Assembly: GCA_035509275.1 (NCBI GenBank)
Contig: DATJLU010000078.1
Coordinates: forward strand, 14,557 to 78,556
Direction: 5' to 3'
Origin: DAHUYF01 sp035509275
Lineage (GTDB): Bacteria > Pseudomonadota > Alphaproteobacteria > ATCC43930 > CGMCC-115725
DNA length: 64,000 nucleotides
The position numbers and the translations under genes were made by a program. Below are positions 1-12,223 of this stretch, piece after piece. Every line of letters starts with the position of its first letter. Position 1 is the first letter of the stretch. Below the pieces are notes generated by a model, which saw only the letters and a program-made list of their open reading frames with translations, was not told where the DNA came from and made no database searches.

Positions 1-64
1 CCGGCCGATGGCGGAATGGCAGCAGGTCGTGGCGGCGCGGCTCGCCGCTGCGGCCGAGGGCTGA
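1..64 (+). CDS. 3' end of an upstream gene (partial)
   Basis: An open frame enters from the left edge in frame 2 and stops at TGA 62-64, giving about 20 C-terminal residues (ends AAAAEG) with strong alanine and GC-rich codon bias like the genuine genes nearby. Nothing identifies its family. It lies in the same direction as the hydrolase that follows after about 105 bases, so it may belong to the same transcript. Confidence 0.45.
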   Translation, partial: RPMAEWQQVVAARLAAAAEG

Positions 65-169
65 CCGCAACAGCCATCGACGACCCTGCTGATCTCTTGA
101 TAAGCTCTCCGGCAACGGGCCCGGCGCCGCAACGGCGCGCAACGAGGCCTGAACGGAGGAGAGCCTCAG

Positions 170-946
170 ATGACCAGCCGTCTCGATCCTGATGCGATCA
201 CGCTGCATCGCCGCGGCAGCGGGCCGGCCTTGGTGCTGCTGCACTGCCTCGGGGTCGATCACCACCTCTGGGACATCGCTGCCGCCGGGCTCGACGGCCA
301 GCTGACGCTGCTGAGCTACGACTTTCCGGGGCATCACGAGACACCCCTGCCCCGCGGCGGCTATGGCATCGAGGATCTCTCCGCCCAGCTCGGCGCGGTG
401 CTGACGCGCGCGGGCATCGATCGCGCCCATCTCGCCGGCATCTCGCTGGGCGGTCTGGTGGCGCAGCATTTCGCCGCCGCCGCGCCGGAGCGGGTGAATC
501 GGCTGCTGCTGCTCGACACGACGCCGCGTTACACCGACGAAGCGCGCCGTATGTGGGTCGAGCGCGCCGCCGCGGCGCGCCAGCAGGGCGTCGCCGCCCT
601 GGCCGACAATCTCTTGAAGATCTGGTTCACCGACGCCTTCATCGCCGCCGATCCGCCAGCGGTGCGTTATGTTCGCGACACGCTGAGCCGCTGCTCCGGC
701 GAAGGTTATGCGCGCGCCTGCGAAGCGCTCGGCGCCGCCGATCTGCGATCTCTGGCGCCGACGATCAAGAGCCCGACGCTGGTGCTCTGCGGCGATCAAG
801 AGCTGCCGCCCTTCCAGGAAGCGGCGCGCTGGCTCGCCGCCGCCATCCCCGGCGCGCGTCATCGGCTGCTCGGGCCGGCACGGCATTGCTCGATTCTGGA
901 ACAGCCCGAGGAATTCCGCCGTCTCGTGCGCGAGTTCCTGGCCTAG
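170..946 (+). CDS. alpha/beta hydrolase, 3-oxoadipate enol-lactonase-like
   Basis: A 258-residue cytoplasmic alpha/beta-hydrolase of the size of PcaD-type enol-lactonases. The nucleophile elbow G-I-S-L-G-G places Ser92. The acid is probably Asp209 (in CGDQELPP) and the catalytic His is His239 (in ARHCSILEQP). The oxyanion-hole strand LVLLHCLG is near residue 21. A GGAGGAG box sits about 8 bases before the ATG. The LLM oxidoreductase gene starts 29 bases downstream, so the two are probably cotranscribed. PcaD-like enzymes hydrolyse 3-oxoadipate enol-lactone in the beta-ketoadipate pathway, but many relatives act on other esters or lactones. No other pca gene is adjacent, so the substrate is inferred only from family resemblance. 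Confidence 0.85.
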   Translation: MTSRLDPDAITLHRRGSGPALVLLHCLGVDHHLWDIAAAGLDGQLTLLSYDFPGHHETPLPRGGYGIEDLSAQLGAVLTRAGIDRAHLAGISLGGLVAQHFAAAAPERVNRLLLLDTTPRYTDEARRMWVERAAAARQQGVAALADNLLKIWFTDAFIAADPPAVRYVRDTLSRCSGEGYARACEALGAADLRSLAPTIKSPTLVLCGDQELPPFQEAARWLAAAIPGARHRLLGPARHCSILEQPEEFRRLVREFLA

Positions 947-975
947 GCGGCACTTCCCCAACAGCGAGGACATCC

Positions 976-1965
976 ATGCAATTCGGTCTCTTCGGCGGTG
1001 CCCGGGCTAAGCGCGGCGGTCCCAGCGGCGACAGCCAAGGTTATGGCGATTTCATCGACTACGTGGTGGCCGCCGAGCGGCTTGGCTATCGCAGCATCTT
1101 CCTGGTCGAGCATCATTTCACCGGCTATGCCCAGGTCTCCGCCTCGCTGGCGCTGCTCAGCTACATCGCCGCGCGCACCCGGACCATCCGGCTTGGCACG
1201 GCGGTGGTGGTGCTGCCCTGGCACAATCCGGTCCTGGTCGCGGAAGAAGCGGCGACGCTCGATCTGCTCTCCGGCGGGCGTCTCGATTTCGGCGTCGGCA
1301 AAGGCTATCGCGACTACGAGTTCAGCGGCTTCTGCGTGCCGATCGAGGAAGCGACCGAGCGCTTCGACGAGGCGATCGAGGTCATCCGCAAATCCTGGAC
1401 GGCGAGCGGCCGCTTCTCGCATCACGGCAAGCGCTGGCATTTCGAGAATGTCGTGGTCGAGCCGACGCCGGTGCAGCACCCGCACCCGCCCTTCTGGCTT
1501 GGCGCCGGCAGCGCGGAATCGATCCGCCGCGCGGCGCGCGAGGGCTACAATCTGCTGCTCGATCAGATCGCCGCCACCGACCTCGTCATCGAGCGCGTCG
1601 GCATTTTCCGCGAGGAATGCGCCAAGATCGGCCGCGCCTATGAGCCGACGATGGTGGGCGTGACGCGCGGCCTGCAGATCGCGCGGACGGGCGAGGACCG
1701 GCAAAAGGCGCTGCAGACGCGCGTGCAGGTGATCCGCAACATCGGGTCGCTGGCGCGCGGCCCCGGCGCCGAGCGCTATGCCGATCCCAATTTCGACCCC
1801 GAGACCGATGATGCGCCGCTCCTCGGCACGCCCGACCAGATCATCGCGCGGCTGCAGCGGCTCAAGGCCGGCGGCGTCGGCTATGTGCTGCTCGTCGATC
1901 CCGCCCCTTCGCCGGCGACGCTGGCGGCTTTCGCCAGCGAGATCATGCCGGCGGTCGCCGGTTGA
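976..1965 (+). CDS. LLM-class flavin-dependent oxidoreductase (luciferase-like)
   Basis: A 329-residue member of the bacterial luciferase-like (F420/FMN TIM-barrel) family. It opens with MQFGLFGG and carries the family's HHF at the end of the second strand (LVEHHFTGY), TIRLGTAVVVLPWHNP and the DLLSGGRLDFGVGKGY block. The open frame continues upstream through the hydrolase gene, but homology begins at the ATG at 976, which follows a GCGAGGA box. It lies 29 bases after the hydrolase stop. Such enzymes usually need a separate flavin reductase and mono-oxygenate or oxidise small organic substrates. The substrate here cannot be read from sequence. Confidence 0.87.
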   Translation: MQFGLFGGARAKRGGPSGDSQGYGDFIDYVVAAERLGYRSIFLVEHHFTGYAQVSASLALLSYIAARTRTIRLGTAVVVLPWHNPVLVAEEAATLDLLSGGRLDFGVGKGYRDYEFSGFCVPIEEATERFDEAIEVIRKSWTASGRFSHHGKRWHFENVVVEPTPVQHPHPPFWLGAGSAESIRRAAREGYNLLLDQIAATDLVIERVGIFREECAKIGRAYEPTMVGVTRGLQIARTGEDRQKALQTRVQVIRNIGSLARGPGAERYADPNFDPETDDAPLLGTPDQIIARLQRLKAGGVGYVLLVDPAPSPATLAAFASEIMPAVAG

Positions 1966-2030
1966 CAGAGACCCCGTTCTGCCGCATCCATCGCAGCAAT
2001 CGGCCCCTCTGCTCTCCGGCGCCCCATCCG

Positions 2031-3350
2031 ATGAAGACAGTTCGACGGTTCCTCCCCGCGCTGATCGGCGGCGCGCTGATGCTGGCAAGCGCGGCGGCGC
2101 GAGCGGAGGATACGGCGCCCTGCCCCGATACGCTGCCCGCCGGCACGCGCTGCTATTCCGGACAGGACGAGAACGGCGCCTGGTACTGGATTGCGATCCC
2201 GCAGAACTGGAACAACGCGCTCGTCGTGCATGCCCATGGCGGACCGCGGCTCGAACCGGTGAGCGCCAAGATCAGCCTCGAGGATCTCGAGCGCTTCTCG
2301 GTCGTCGTGCGGCAGGGCTATGCCTGGGCAGGCACCAGCTATCGGCATCCCGGCTGGGGTGTGCGCCTGGCGGCCGCCGATGTCGACAATCTGCGCCGCC
2401 TCTTCATCGCGCGGTTCGGCAAGCCGAAGCGCATCATCCTGCACGGCCAATCCTGGGGCGGCAATGTCGCGGCCAAGGCAATCGAGCTCTATGCCAAAGG
2501 TCCCGGCGGCGGGCGCAACTATGACGGCGTCATGCTGACCAGCGGCGTGATCGCGGGCGCGACGAAGGCCTATCTCTTCCGCGCCGATCTGCGCGCCGTC
2601 TACCAATATTACTGCCGCAACTGGCCGCGCCCGGACGAGCCGCAATATCCGCTGTGGATGGGCCTGCCCGCCGATTCCCGCCTGACCCGCAAGGATCTCG
2701 CCGAACGGGTGAATGACTGCACCGGCGTCGAGCTGCCCGCCGAGCAGCGCAGCGCGACGCAAAAACAGAACCTCAAGAACATTCTCGACGTGATCCGCAT
2801 TCCGAGGCGTTCGCTCACCGCCGACATGGCCTGGGCGACCTTCCTCTTCCGCGACATGGTCCAGCGCACGCTGGCGTCCCAGAACCCGTTCTCCAACCGC
2901 AAGGCGCTCTATTACGGCTCGTCCGACGATGCCGCCTTGAATCGCGACGTCGTGCGTTTCGACGCCGATCCCCGCGCCGTGGCGGCGCTGGCGGAGGATG
3001 GCGATCTGACCGGAAAGATTGCGGTCCCGGTGATCACCATGCACGCGATCGACGATCCGACGGCGATGGTCGAATACGAAGCCGTCTATCACGACACCGT
3101 GGCCGCTGCCGGCCGGTCGGCGCTGCTGGTTCAGACCTTCACCGACGAGCATGAGCACAGCAAGCTGGCCGATGCGGAATACGCGACCTTGCTCGACGCC
3201 CTCGGCCGCTGGATCGACAGCGGTCGGCGCCCCAGCGCGGCCGAGGTCGCGGCGCGCTGCCCGAGCTTCGACCGCGAGGGTGAAGGAGGGTGCCATTTCG
3301 AGCCCGGCTTCCAGCCCGGGCCGTTATTTTCGCGCGTCACCCCGCGCTAG
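2031..3350 (+). CDS. secreted alpha/beta hydrolase
   Basis: A 439-residue protein with a clear Sec signal peptide (MKTVRRFLPALIGG, then an Ala-rich cleavage region ending ARA before EDTAPC), so it probably acts in the periplasm or outside. The nucleophile motif G-Q-S-W-G-G follows the strand RIILH, an Asp occurs in MHAIDDPTAM and a likely catalytic His in DEHEHSKL. Several cysteines (TAPCPDT, TRCYSG, DCTG, RCPSF, GGCHFEP) suggest disulfides. The frame is open back to 1962, but the start at 2031 gives the signal peptide. The family resembles secreted peptidase/lipase-type hydrolases. I cannot name a substrate. Confidence 0.8.
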   Translation: MKTVRRFLPALIGGALMLASAAARAEDTAPCPDTLPAGTRCYSGQDENGAWYWIAIPQNWNNALVVHAHGGPRLEPVSAKISLEDLERFSVVVRQGYAWAGTSYRHPGWGVRLAAADVDNLRRLFIARFGKPKRIILHGQSWGGNVAAKAIELYAKGPGGGRNYDGVMLTSGVIAGATKAYLFRADLRAVYQYYCRNWPRPDEPQYPLWMGLPADSRLTRKDLAERVNDCTGVELPAEQRSATQKQNLKNILDVIRIPRRSLTADMAWATFLFRDMVQRTLASQNPFSNRKALYYGSSDDAALNRDVVRFDADPRAVAALAEDGDLTGKIAVPVITMHAIDDPTAMVEYEAVYHDTVAAAGRSALLVQTFTDEHEHSKLADAEYATLLDALGRWIDSGRRPSAAEVAARCPSFDREGEGGCHFEPGFQPGPLFSRVTPR

Positions 3351-3521
3351 GAACGCGTCGATCGGCCATCGTCATGCTATTTCAATGGTTTAGACGCGGG
3401 AGGAGGCGCCTCCCGCCGCGGCGCCTGCGGTCGGGTCGAGCGTGCGTTTCGTTCACAAGCTGTTTACCTTGTCCCTCTACTCTGGCGTGTCTAACGCAGT
3501 TGGCATGCTAGTAGGTATTAG

Positions 3522-4952
3522 ATGGGGGCAACGTCGAGCGAGAGGGCCGCGCCGCGGTCCGGATCGGAAAGCGGCGAGGCCGATCGTATTGTTGCCGAGC
3601 TGGCGAGCCGGCTCGGCAGCTTCGGCATCGAGGTCGCGGATATCGCCGCCAATGTCGAGGAGGTGTCGGCGCGCGTGGCGCAGCAGGCCGACCAGTTTCG
3701 GTGCTTGCGCAACGCCGCCGAGACAATGGTGGCCGGCAACCGTGGCATCGACGATGCGGCGCGCAGCGCGCAGAGCGCAGTTCAAGCCGCGAACGCCGAG
3801 GTGGCAGCCTCGCGCTCCGACGTGCTCGGCGCCGCCCGCCATGTCAGCGAGCTGACGGCGGCGGTCGGGCGCGTCGAGGAGCGCCTCGGCTCCTTCAAGC
3901 CGGTGCTCGACCAGATCAGAAACGTTGCGGCCGCGATCGAAGCGATCGCGAAGCAGACCAACCTGCTGGCGCTGAACGCGACGATCGAAGCGGCGCGCGC
4001 CGGCGATGCGGGCCGCGGCTTTGCCGTCGTCGCCAGCGAGGTCAAGACCCTTGCCGGCGAGACCCGCCAGGCCACCACCCGCATTGCCACGATCGTCGAC
4101 AATTTGACGAGCCAGATCGGCAGCCTCGTCGATGACAGCAGCACGGCCGCGGGTCACGCCGGAGAAGCGAAAACCGGCGCCGAGCGGATGCAGACCGTGA
4201 TGCAGCGTGTCCATGACGGCTTCACTTCGATGGGTCAGCAGATCGACGCGATCGTGCGGACCGCCGCCGGAAATCTCGCGCATTGCGACACTATGCTGGG
4301 CGGCCTTGGCGATCTCGCCGCCGGCGTCGAGCTGTCTTCCGCCAATTTGAAGCAGGCCGACAAGCGCGTCGAGGGGCTGCTCGGCTTCAGCGAAGCGCTG
4401 GTCGAGTTGATCGCCGAAAGCGGCGTCGAGACGGCGGACACACCGATGATCGCCGCTGTCACCGGCACCGCCCGCCAGATTGGCGCGGCGTTCGAAGCGG
4501 CGATCGAGCGCAACGAGATCACGGAAGACGCGCTCTTCGACGAGACCTATGTCGAGATCCCGGGAACCAACCCGCAGCAATATCTCACCCGCTATGTCGA
4601 GCTCACCGATCGCCTGCTTCCGCCCATCCAGGACCCCTTGCAGAAAATGGATCCGCGCATCGTCTTCTGCGTCGCCTGGGCGCGCGGCGGCTATCTGCCG
4701 ACGCACAATCCCAACTACCGCCAACCGCAAGGCAAGGACCCGGCGTGGAACGCCGCCCATTGCCGCAATCGGCGGCTGTTCAATGACCGCGCCGTGCAGA
4801 AGGTCGCGGGGAATACGAAGCCGTTCCTGCTGCAGACCTATCGGCGCGACATGGGCGCCGGCAATTTCGTGCTGATGAAGGATTGCTCGTCGCCAATCTG
4901 GATCCGCGGCCGGCACTGGGGCGCGTTCCGCATGGGGTACCGGCAGGGCTGA
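3522..4952 (+). CDS. soluble methyl-accepting chemotaxis protein with C-terminal Cache-like sensor
   Basis: A 476-residue chemoreceptor without any membrane segment. Residues 30-280 form a coiled-coil signalling domain. The kinase-contact hairpin tip (IAKQTNLLALNATIEAARAG) lies near residues 142-161, followed by GRGFAVVASEVKTLA. The region from about 310 to the end is a sensor-like domain with conserved-looking GYLPTHN, CRNRR, QTYRRDMG and IRGRHWGAFR motifs, as in small-molecule-sensing domains of alphaproteobacterial soluble receptors. This output-first, sensor-last order implies a cytoplasmic signal. It stands alone, with no che genes in the window. The ATG at 3522 has only a weak upstream GTAGG. 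A paired REP-like element follows the gene. Confidence 0.88.
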   Translation: MGATSSERAAPRSGSESGEADRIVAELASRLGSFGIEVADIAANVEEVSARVAQQADQFRCLRNAAETMVAGNRGIDDAARSAQSAVQAANAEVAASRSDVLGAARHVSELTAAVGRVEERLGSFKPVLDQIRNVAAAIEAIAKQTNLLALNATIEAARAGDAGRGFAVVASEVKTLAGETRQATTRIATIVDNLTSQIGSLVDDSSTAAGHAGEAKTGAERMQTVMQRVHDGFTSMGQQIDAIVRTAAGNLAHCDTMLGGLGDLAAGVELSSANLKQADKRVEGLLGFSEALVELIAESGVETADTPMIAAVTGTARQIGAAFEAAIERNEITEDALFDETYVEIPGTNPQQYLTRYVELTDRLLPPIQDPLQKMDPRIVFCVAWARGGYLPTHNPNYRQPQGKDPAWNAAHCRNRRLFNDRAVQKVAGNTKPFLLQTYRRDMGAGNFVLMKDCSSPIWIRGRHWGAFRMGYRQG

Positions 4953-5073
4953 CTGGAGCGCGAACCAGTCGAAGCGCGATCGGGCCGGTGATCGCATCTG
5001 AAGCTCCGGACGCCCGCTTTTAAGCGTGTGAAGAAATCGAAGTGGACCAAGGTGGCGCTTTCAGATCGTATGG

Positions 5074-5146
5074 ATTCCCGCTTTCGCGGGAATGACGAAA
5101 TAATTTGATTTTGCTTTAGAATTAGTCGCCCCCGCGAAAGCGGGGG
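5074..5146. repeat. paired REP-like palindromes, copy A
   Basis: Two short palindromes sit 35 bases apart. The first has ATTCCCGC and GCGGGAAT arms around a TTTC loop (5074-5093, perfect 8-bp stem). The second has CCCCCGC and GCGGGGG arms around GAAA (5129-5146, perfect 7-bp stem). The loops are complementary, so the two units are inverted relative to each other, as in BIME-type elements. They lie between a rightward and a leftward gene, where they may also help end transcription. Related pairs occur at 38.8 and 63.2 kb. Confidence 0.75.
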
Positions 5147-5216
5147 TCCATTTCTGAGCCGCACGACGTCAGCAAAAACACCTTCGCCGCGCGCGATTCC
5201 CAGATCGGGACTGGCG

Positions 5217-6149
5217 CTAACCCCGCACGCTCTCCTCGCGGCACCAGCGATCCCATTCCGGCTCTTCGCCGAAGCGTGCCGCCAGGAAATCGATGACGCT
5301 GCGCAGCTTCGCCGAGAGATGGCGGCCCGGCGGGTAGACGGCGTAGAGCGCGACCTCCGGCGCGGCAAAACCCGGCAGCAAGGTCACGAGCCGCCCCGCC
5401 TGCACATGCTCGCCGGCGATGAACGTCGGCAATAACGCAATGCCGAGCCCGGCCAGGGCCGCAGAAACGAGGATATCGCCGTTATCGGCAAGCAGCCGGC
5501 CCGAGACGCGCACCACCTCGTCGGCCCCGCCAGGCCCGATGAAGTGCCATTCTTCCGCGCTCGCCGCATAGGTGTAGAGCAGACAATCATGCGCGGCGAG
5601 GTCGCGCGGCGTGCGCGGCGTGCCGCGGCGCGCGAGATACTCGGCCGAGGTGCAGGCGACGAGGCGCATCGGCGCCAGTCGCCGGGCGACCAGGCTGGAA
5701 TCGGCGAGGCGGCCGATGCGCAGCGCCACATCGACGCCCTCGGCGAGGAGATCGATGTAGCGATCGCTGAGCGTGACCTCGACCGTGACCTCGGGATATG
5801 ACGCGAGATAGCCGGCGATCGCCGGCCCGACATGGCGGATGCCGAAGGAAAAGGGCGCGTTCAGCTTGAGGGTGCCGCGCGGTGCCGCATGCAGGTCGCT
5901 GGCCGAGCGATCGGCATCCTCGAGATCGGCAAGGATCTGCCGCGCCCGCTCGTAGTAGCCGCGGCCGACCTCGGTAAGGCTCAAGCGCCGCGTCGTCCGG
6001 TTGAGCAGCCGGACGCCGAGTCGTTCCTCGAGCGCCCGGACATGCTTGCTCACCATCGCCGGCGACAAGCCGAAGTCGCGCGCCGCCGCGGCAAAGCTTT
6101 GACCGTCCACGACCTTGACGAAGACAGCGAGAGCGGTGAAGCGGTCCAT
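5217..6149 (-). CDS. LysR-family transcriptional regulator
   Basis: A 310-residue LysR regulator of the CrgA/YafC-like branch. The N-terminal winged helix begins MDRFTALAVFVKVVDGQSF, with recognition-helix region SPAMVSKHVRALEERLGVRL and the typical LLNRTTRRLSLTE wing. The effector domain runs from about residue 90 (GTLKLNAPFSFG) to the C-terminus. It is a single gene divergent from the CYTH-CHAD gene (139-base gap), which need not be its target. The effector is unknown. Confidence 0.9.
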   Translation of the reverse strand: MDRFTALAVFVKVVDGQSFAAAARDFGLSPAMVSKHVRALEERLGVRLLNRTTRRLSLTEVGRGYYERARQILADLEDADRSASDLHAAPRGTLKLNAPFSFGIRHVGPAIAGYLASYPEVTVEVTLSDRYIDLLAEGVDVALRIGRLADSSLVARRLAPMRLVACTSAEYLARRGTPRTPRDLAAHDCLLYTYAASAEEWHFIGPGGADEVVRVSGRLLADNGDILVSAALAGLGIALLPTFIAGEHVQAGRLVTLLPGFAAPEVALYAVYPPGRHLSAKLRSVIDFLAARFGEEPEWDRWCREESVRG

Positions 6150-7822
6150 GATCCCCCGTATTGCTTAGCCCGAGCAAACAATGTTTTGCCGTGCCCGGCA
6201 ATTCCCGCCTGAAACCCGGGAAGCTATAGGGACCGCGATGCCGTCACTCCGCACTTGCGCCGGCCGGCAGCGCTGAGGATGATCCGGAATGGACGATGAC
6301 ATGGCGCTGCCCGAGCCCGATCGACCGATCGAGCTGGAACTGAAGTTCGCGCTCTCGGCGGAGGAGCTGCGGCGCGTGCTCCGCCACCCGCTGCTCGCCG
6401 GCGCGCGCGCCAAGAGCCGCGTCATCGCCAGCACCTATTTCGACACGCCGGAGCTGGCGCTGCGCGAGCGCGCGCTCAGCCTGCGCATCCGCCGCGACGG
6501 GCGGCATTACGTCCAGACGGTGAAGGCGGGCGAGGAGGCGACGGCGCCAATCGAGCGCGGGGAAATTCAGGCGCCGTTGACCGTGGCGGCGCCGGATTTG
6601 TCGCGGCCGGAGCTGGCGCGGGCCGAACTGCGCGAACGGCTTGACGGCCTCGATGCCAGCGCGTTGCAACCGGTCTTCATCAGCCGCATCCGGCGCAGCA
6701 CGCGGCTTGTCCGCCTCGAATCCGGCGCGACGATCGAGCTGTCCTACGACCGCGGCGAGATCGAGACGCCGGCCGGCGCAAGCCTTCCGGTCTGCGAGCT
6801 GGAATTGGAGCTGAAAGAGGGCGACGCCGAGGCGCTGTTCGATCTCGCCCGCGCCTTGAACCGCAGCCTGCCGCTCCATGTCGAGCCGTTCAGCAAGGCG
6901 GCGCGCGGCTATGCGCTGCTGCGCGGCGACGATGTCGAGGCGGCGCGCCGCCAGGCGAAAGTCCGACTGACCCCGGAGATGGCGGTCGACCACGCCTTCG
7001 CGGCGATCGTCGAGCATTGCATCAACCACATGGTCGCCAATGACCGTGCGGCGCGGCGCAGCGAGGTCGAAGGCGTGCACCAGATGCGCGTCGCGCTGCG
7101 CCGCCTCAGAGCGATGTTCAAGCTGTTCAAGGCGATCATTCCCGAGGAGGAGCGGGCGCACGCCGTCGGCGAAATGAAATGGATCTCGGGGACGCTGGGC
7201 ATCGCGCGGAACTGGGACGTGTTCGCCGAGCATGTCACCGAGGTCGTCGCGGCATTTCCCGGCAATGCGGCGCTCGAAGCCGTGGTCGAGGTAACGGCCG
7301 AACGGCAGAAAAGCGCGCATGTCGCGGCACGCGACACGGTCGCGTCCGCCCGCTACACGGATTTCGTGCTGCAGATGCTGGGCGCGCTGACCCGCCATCG
7401 CTGCGAGGCGCGTCCCGCCGGCACGTCGATGCTGCTCGCCGCGCCGATCCGCCAGCTCGCTTCGCCGCTGCTCGACCGGCGCTTCCGCAAAGCGCGCAAG
7501 CTCGCCAAGAAATTCGAGGGGCTCGACGTGGCGCAGCGCCACCGCTTTCGCATCGCGCTCAAGGAATTGCGCTACGCCATGGACGCGCTCGCCGGAATCT
7601 ACGAGCGCAAACTGGTCAAGCGGCAGCTGCAGCGATTGGCGGCGTTGCAGGACGATCTCGGCCTCCTCAACGACATCGCGACCATCGACCGGCTCCTCGC
7701 GGAGCTGGAGCAGATGCCCGAAGGCGCGCGCCTGCACCAAGGCGCGGCCATGATCCGAGGGTGGTTCGGCCGCGTCGCCGCCGAGCGCGAAGCGAAGCTC
7801 GACAAGCGCGTCTCGGGATTCC

Positions 7823-10084
<2,262 letters not shown>

Positions 10085-10242
10085 TGTCGAGCAGGACTCC
10101 CGGGAGACGCAGCGGCCGCAGCGATAGCAAGTTGTTGTTAATCAAAGATTTAAGGGAGCGTCAAGAAAACGTCATGACGGCTCCGCGCCGGTGCTTCCGA
10201 TGAGCACTGCGCGCCTCGCGACCGCTACGGCAGCGCGTTCGC

Positions 10243-11118
10243 TTACGCCACCCGCTGCCTTGGCTGCGTTGGCAATTCCGTCAAACTTCCGTAGAGCTCG
10301 GGCCGGCGCTGCGTCAGCAGCGGGTAGCGGCGGCGGATCTCATCGACGAAGCCCGGATTGATCGCGGCGCAGAGGCAGGTCTCGTCATCCGAGGCGGTGG
10401 CGGTGATGACGCCCCAGGGATCGACCACCATGCTGCGGCCGACGAAAGCGATCCCCGATCGGGGTTCCGTGCCGTACTGACCCGAGGCCACCACCCACAC
10501 CTGATTCTCCGCGGCGCGGGCGCGCAGGAAGAATTCCCAATGATCGTAGCGCGGGCTCAAAAAGGCCGAGGCGCAGACGATGAGCCGCGCGCCTTTCAGC
10601 GCCAGCTCGCGATAGACCTCGGGAAAACGCAAATCCGAGCACACGGAAAGACCGATTGGGCCGAGCTCCGTCTCGAACACCGGCAAGGCATCGCCGGCTT
10701 TCACCTTGTCGCTCTCGCGAATGCCGCCCTTGATGTCTTCGCGATCGGGCGCGTCGAAGAGATGCGTCTTGCGATAGGCGCCGACGACCTGGCCATCCGG
10801 CCCCAGCAGCGCGCAGGTATTGTAGTAGACGCCGCCGCCGGCATCTTCGTACATGGAACCGGTGATGTGGAGGCGATAGCGGCGCGCCAGCTCCGAGAGG
10901 CGCTCGGTGGTCGGCCCAGGGATCGGCTCGGCGATCTCGCGATAAGCATTCTTGGTGCTGTAGCCGAGACCAGTCCACACTTCCGGCAGAACCACCAGCC
11001 GCGCGCCGCGCTCGCCTGCCTGGCGCACCAGGGTCAGGGCTTTGCGTATGGTCGCTTCTTTCTCGCCGTCAACCGCGGTGAATTGCGCACAGGCGACGGT
11101 GACAGTGTTGTCCGACAT
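10243..11118 (-). CDS. nitrilase-superfamily (carbon-nitrogen) hydrolase
   Basis: A 291-residue CN-hydrolase with the full catalytic triad: Glu46 in LPEVW, Lys117 in YRKTHLFD and Cys160 in VCSDLRFPE. Length and motifs suit amidase or omega-amidase/N-carbamoyl branches better than classical arylacetonitrilases. It is the last gene of the leftward operon that starts with the hydroquinone dioxygenase genes, 63 bases after a binding-protein gene, so it may open an amide, nitrile or carbamoyl group on the imported compound. That link is inference from position. A true nitrile specificity cannot be read from the sequence. Confidence 0.88.
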   Translation of the reverse strand: MSDNTVTVACAQFTAVDGEKEATIRKALTLVRQAGERGARLVVLPEVWTGLGYSTKNAYREIAEPIPGPTTERLSELARRYRLHITGSMYEDAGGGVYYNTCALLGPDGQVVGAYRKTHLFDAPDREDIKGGIRESDKVKAGDALPVFETELGPIGLSVCSDLRFPEVYRELALKGARLIVCASAFLSPRYDHWEFFLRARAAENQVWVVASGQYGTEPRSGIAFVGRSMVVDPWGVITATASDDETCLCAAINPGFVDEIRRRYPLLTQRRPELYGSLTELPTQPRQRVA

Positions 11119-11181
11119 GGCGGGCCTCCCGATCCCCAGGCGAGCCTAGACCTTCGGCCGCGACGCGTGCAAGCCGCGCCG

Positions 11182-12204
11182 CTACTTGACCCGTTGTACC
11201 GCTTCCTTCGCCAAGTCGAGCGCGGCGTATTTGTCGACATCGAAGGCGGTGGCGAGGAATCCCAAGTCGTGCTGCAGATTGACATTGGCCTGCAGCGCTT
11301 CGAGATCGGGCAGCGCGTTGGGATCGCGGTAGTAGTCTTTCTTGGTGAAGAGCCAGCCCTCGAAGCGCTCCGGCGGCAGCTTGGTGGCCTTAGCGACGAT
11401 CGCCACCGCTTCGGCGTGGTTGGCGGGATCGAGATAGAAACGCCGCGCGCGCAACGCATCCTCCATGAAATCGGCCAGCGCTGCGCGGTTCTTGTCGAGA
11501 AAGCTCGCGCGCGCCGCCCAGAGAATCATCTGCGTCCGGCCGACCGCGTCCTTCTGCGTAAACAGCGTGCGCGCTATCGCGCGCAAGCCCGGATCCCACG
11601 AGAAGGGCGTCACGGCGCAGATGAGATCGGCCTTCTTCTCGCTCAACACCGCCTTCATGTTGGGCAGGCCGATTTCGATGAAGGTGACGTCCTTGCGGTC
11701 ATCGAGCCCGTGCTTGCGCAACATCGCGCGCAAGGACATGTCGACCGCGCTGCCGGCGCCGTTGGTCGCGACCACCTTGCCCTTGAGATCGGCAACGGTT
11801 TTGATCGGACTGTCCTTCAGCACCATGTATTCGTCGGTGTAGTAGCCGGGGACGCCGTCCTGGAACTCGTCGGCGATGATGCGCAGATCCGACATCTTGG
11901 CGTTCTCGATCGCCAGCGCGAAGGACGAATAGGCGAGCGTGGCGATGTCGAGATCGCCGGTCGCCAGCGCGCTGATCATCTCCGGCGTGCCGGAGAAATG
12001 CATGCCCTCCATCTCATAGCTCTTCCCCTGATAGGCGGCGATCCCCGGCTTGTCGAACAGGATCGACGCGAGGTTGGCGCCGGCGACGACCCAGGACATG
12101 CGGATCTTGAGCGGCTCGGCGGCAGCGCGCGCGAGGGGGCTGCCGAGCAGCGGCAGAGCGCCGGCACCGGCCAGCAGGCGACGTCTGGAAACGCGCATCG
12201 TCAA
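11182..12204 (-). CDS. ABC transporter substrate-binding protein, NMT1/ThiY/SsuA-like
   Basis: A 340-residue periplasmic binding protein with a twin-arginine-like signal (SRRRLLAGAGALPLLGSPLARAAAE). The body has features of the NMT1/SsuA/TauA group: ALATGDLDIATLAYSSFALAI, DLKGKVVATNGAGSAVDMSLRAML and the C-terminal VAIVAKATKLPPERFEGWLF. This family normally pairs with a two-component permease plus ATPase of the nitrate/taurine type, yet here it follows livM by 19 bases and no such permease is present. It is the second binding protein of this operon. ATG at 12204 or 12198 would both fit. Confidence 0.86.
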   Translation of the reverse strand: MTMRVSRRRLLAGAGALPLLGSPLARAAAEPLKIRMSWVVAGANLASILFDKPGIAAYQGKSYEMEGMHFSGTPEMISALATGDLDIATLAYSSFALAIENAKMSDLRIIADEFQDGVPGYYTDEYMVLKDSPIKTVADLKGKVVATNGAGSAVDMSLRAMLRKHGLDDRKDVTFIEIGLPNMKAVLSEKKADLICAVTPFSWDPGLRAIARTLFTQKDAVGRTQMILWAARASFLDKNRAALADFMEDALRARRFYLDPANHAEAVAIVAKATKLPPERFEGWLFTKKDYYRDPNALPDLEALQANVNLQHDLGFLATAFDVDKYAALDLAKEAVQRVK

Positions 12205-12223
12205 TCCTCCCTGTCGGCCGCCT

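Noticed and set aside
170..946. Assigning pcaD firmly
   Set aside because: The hydrolase has the family triad but no pca neighbours. Many enol-lactonase-like proteins have other substrates.
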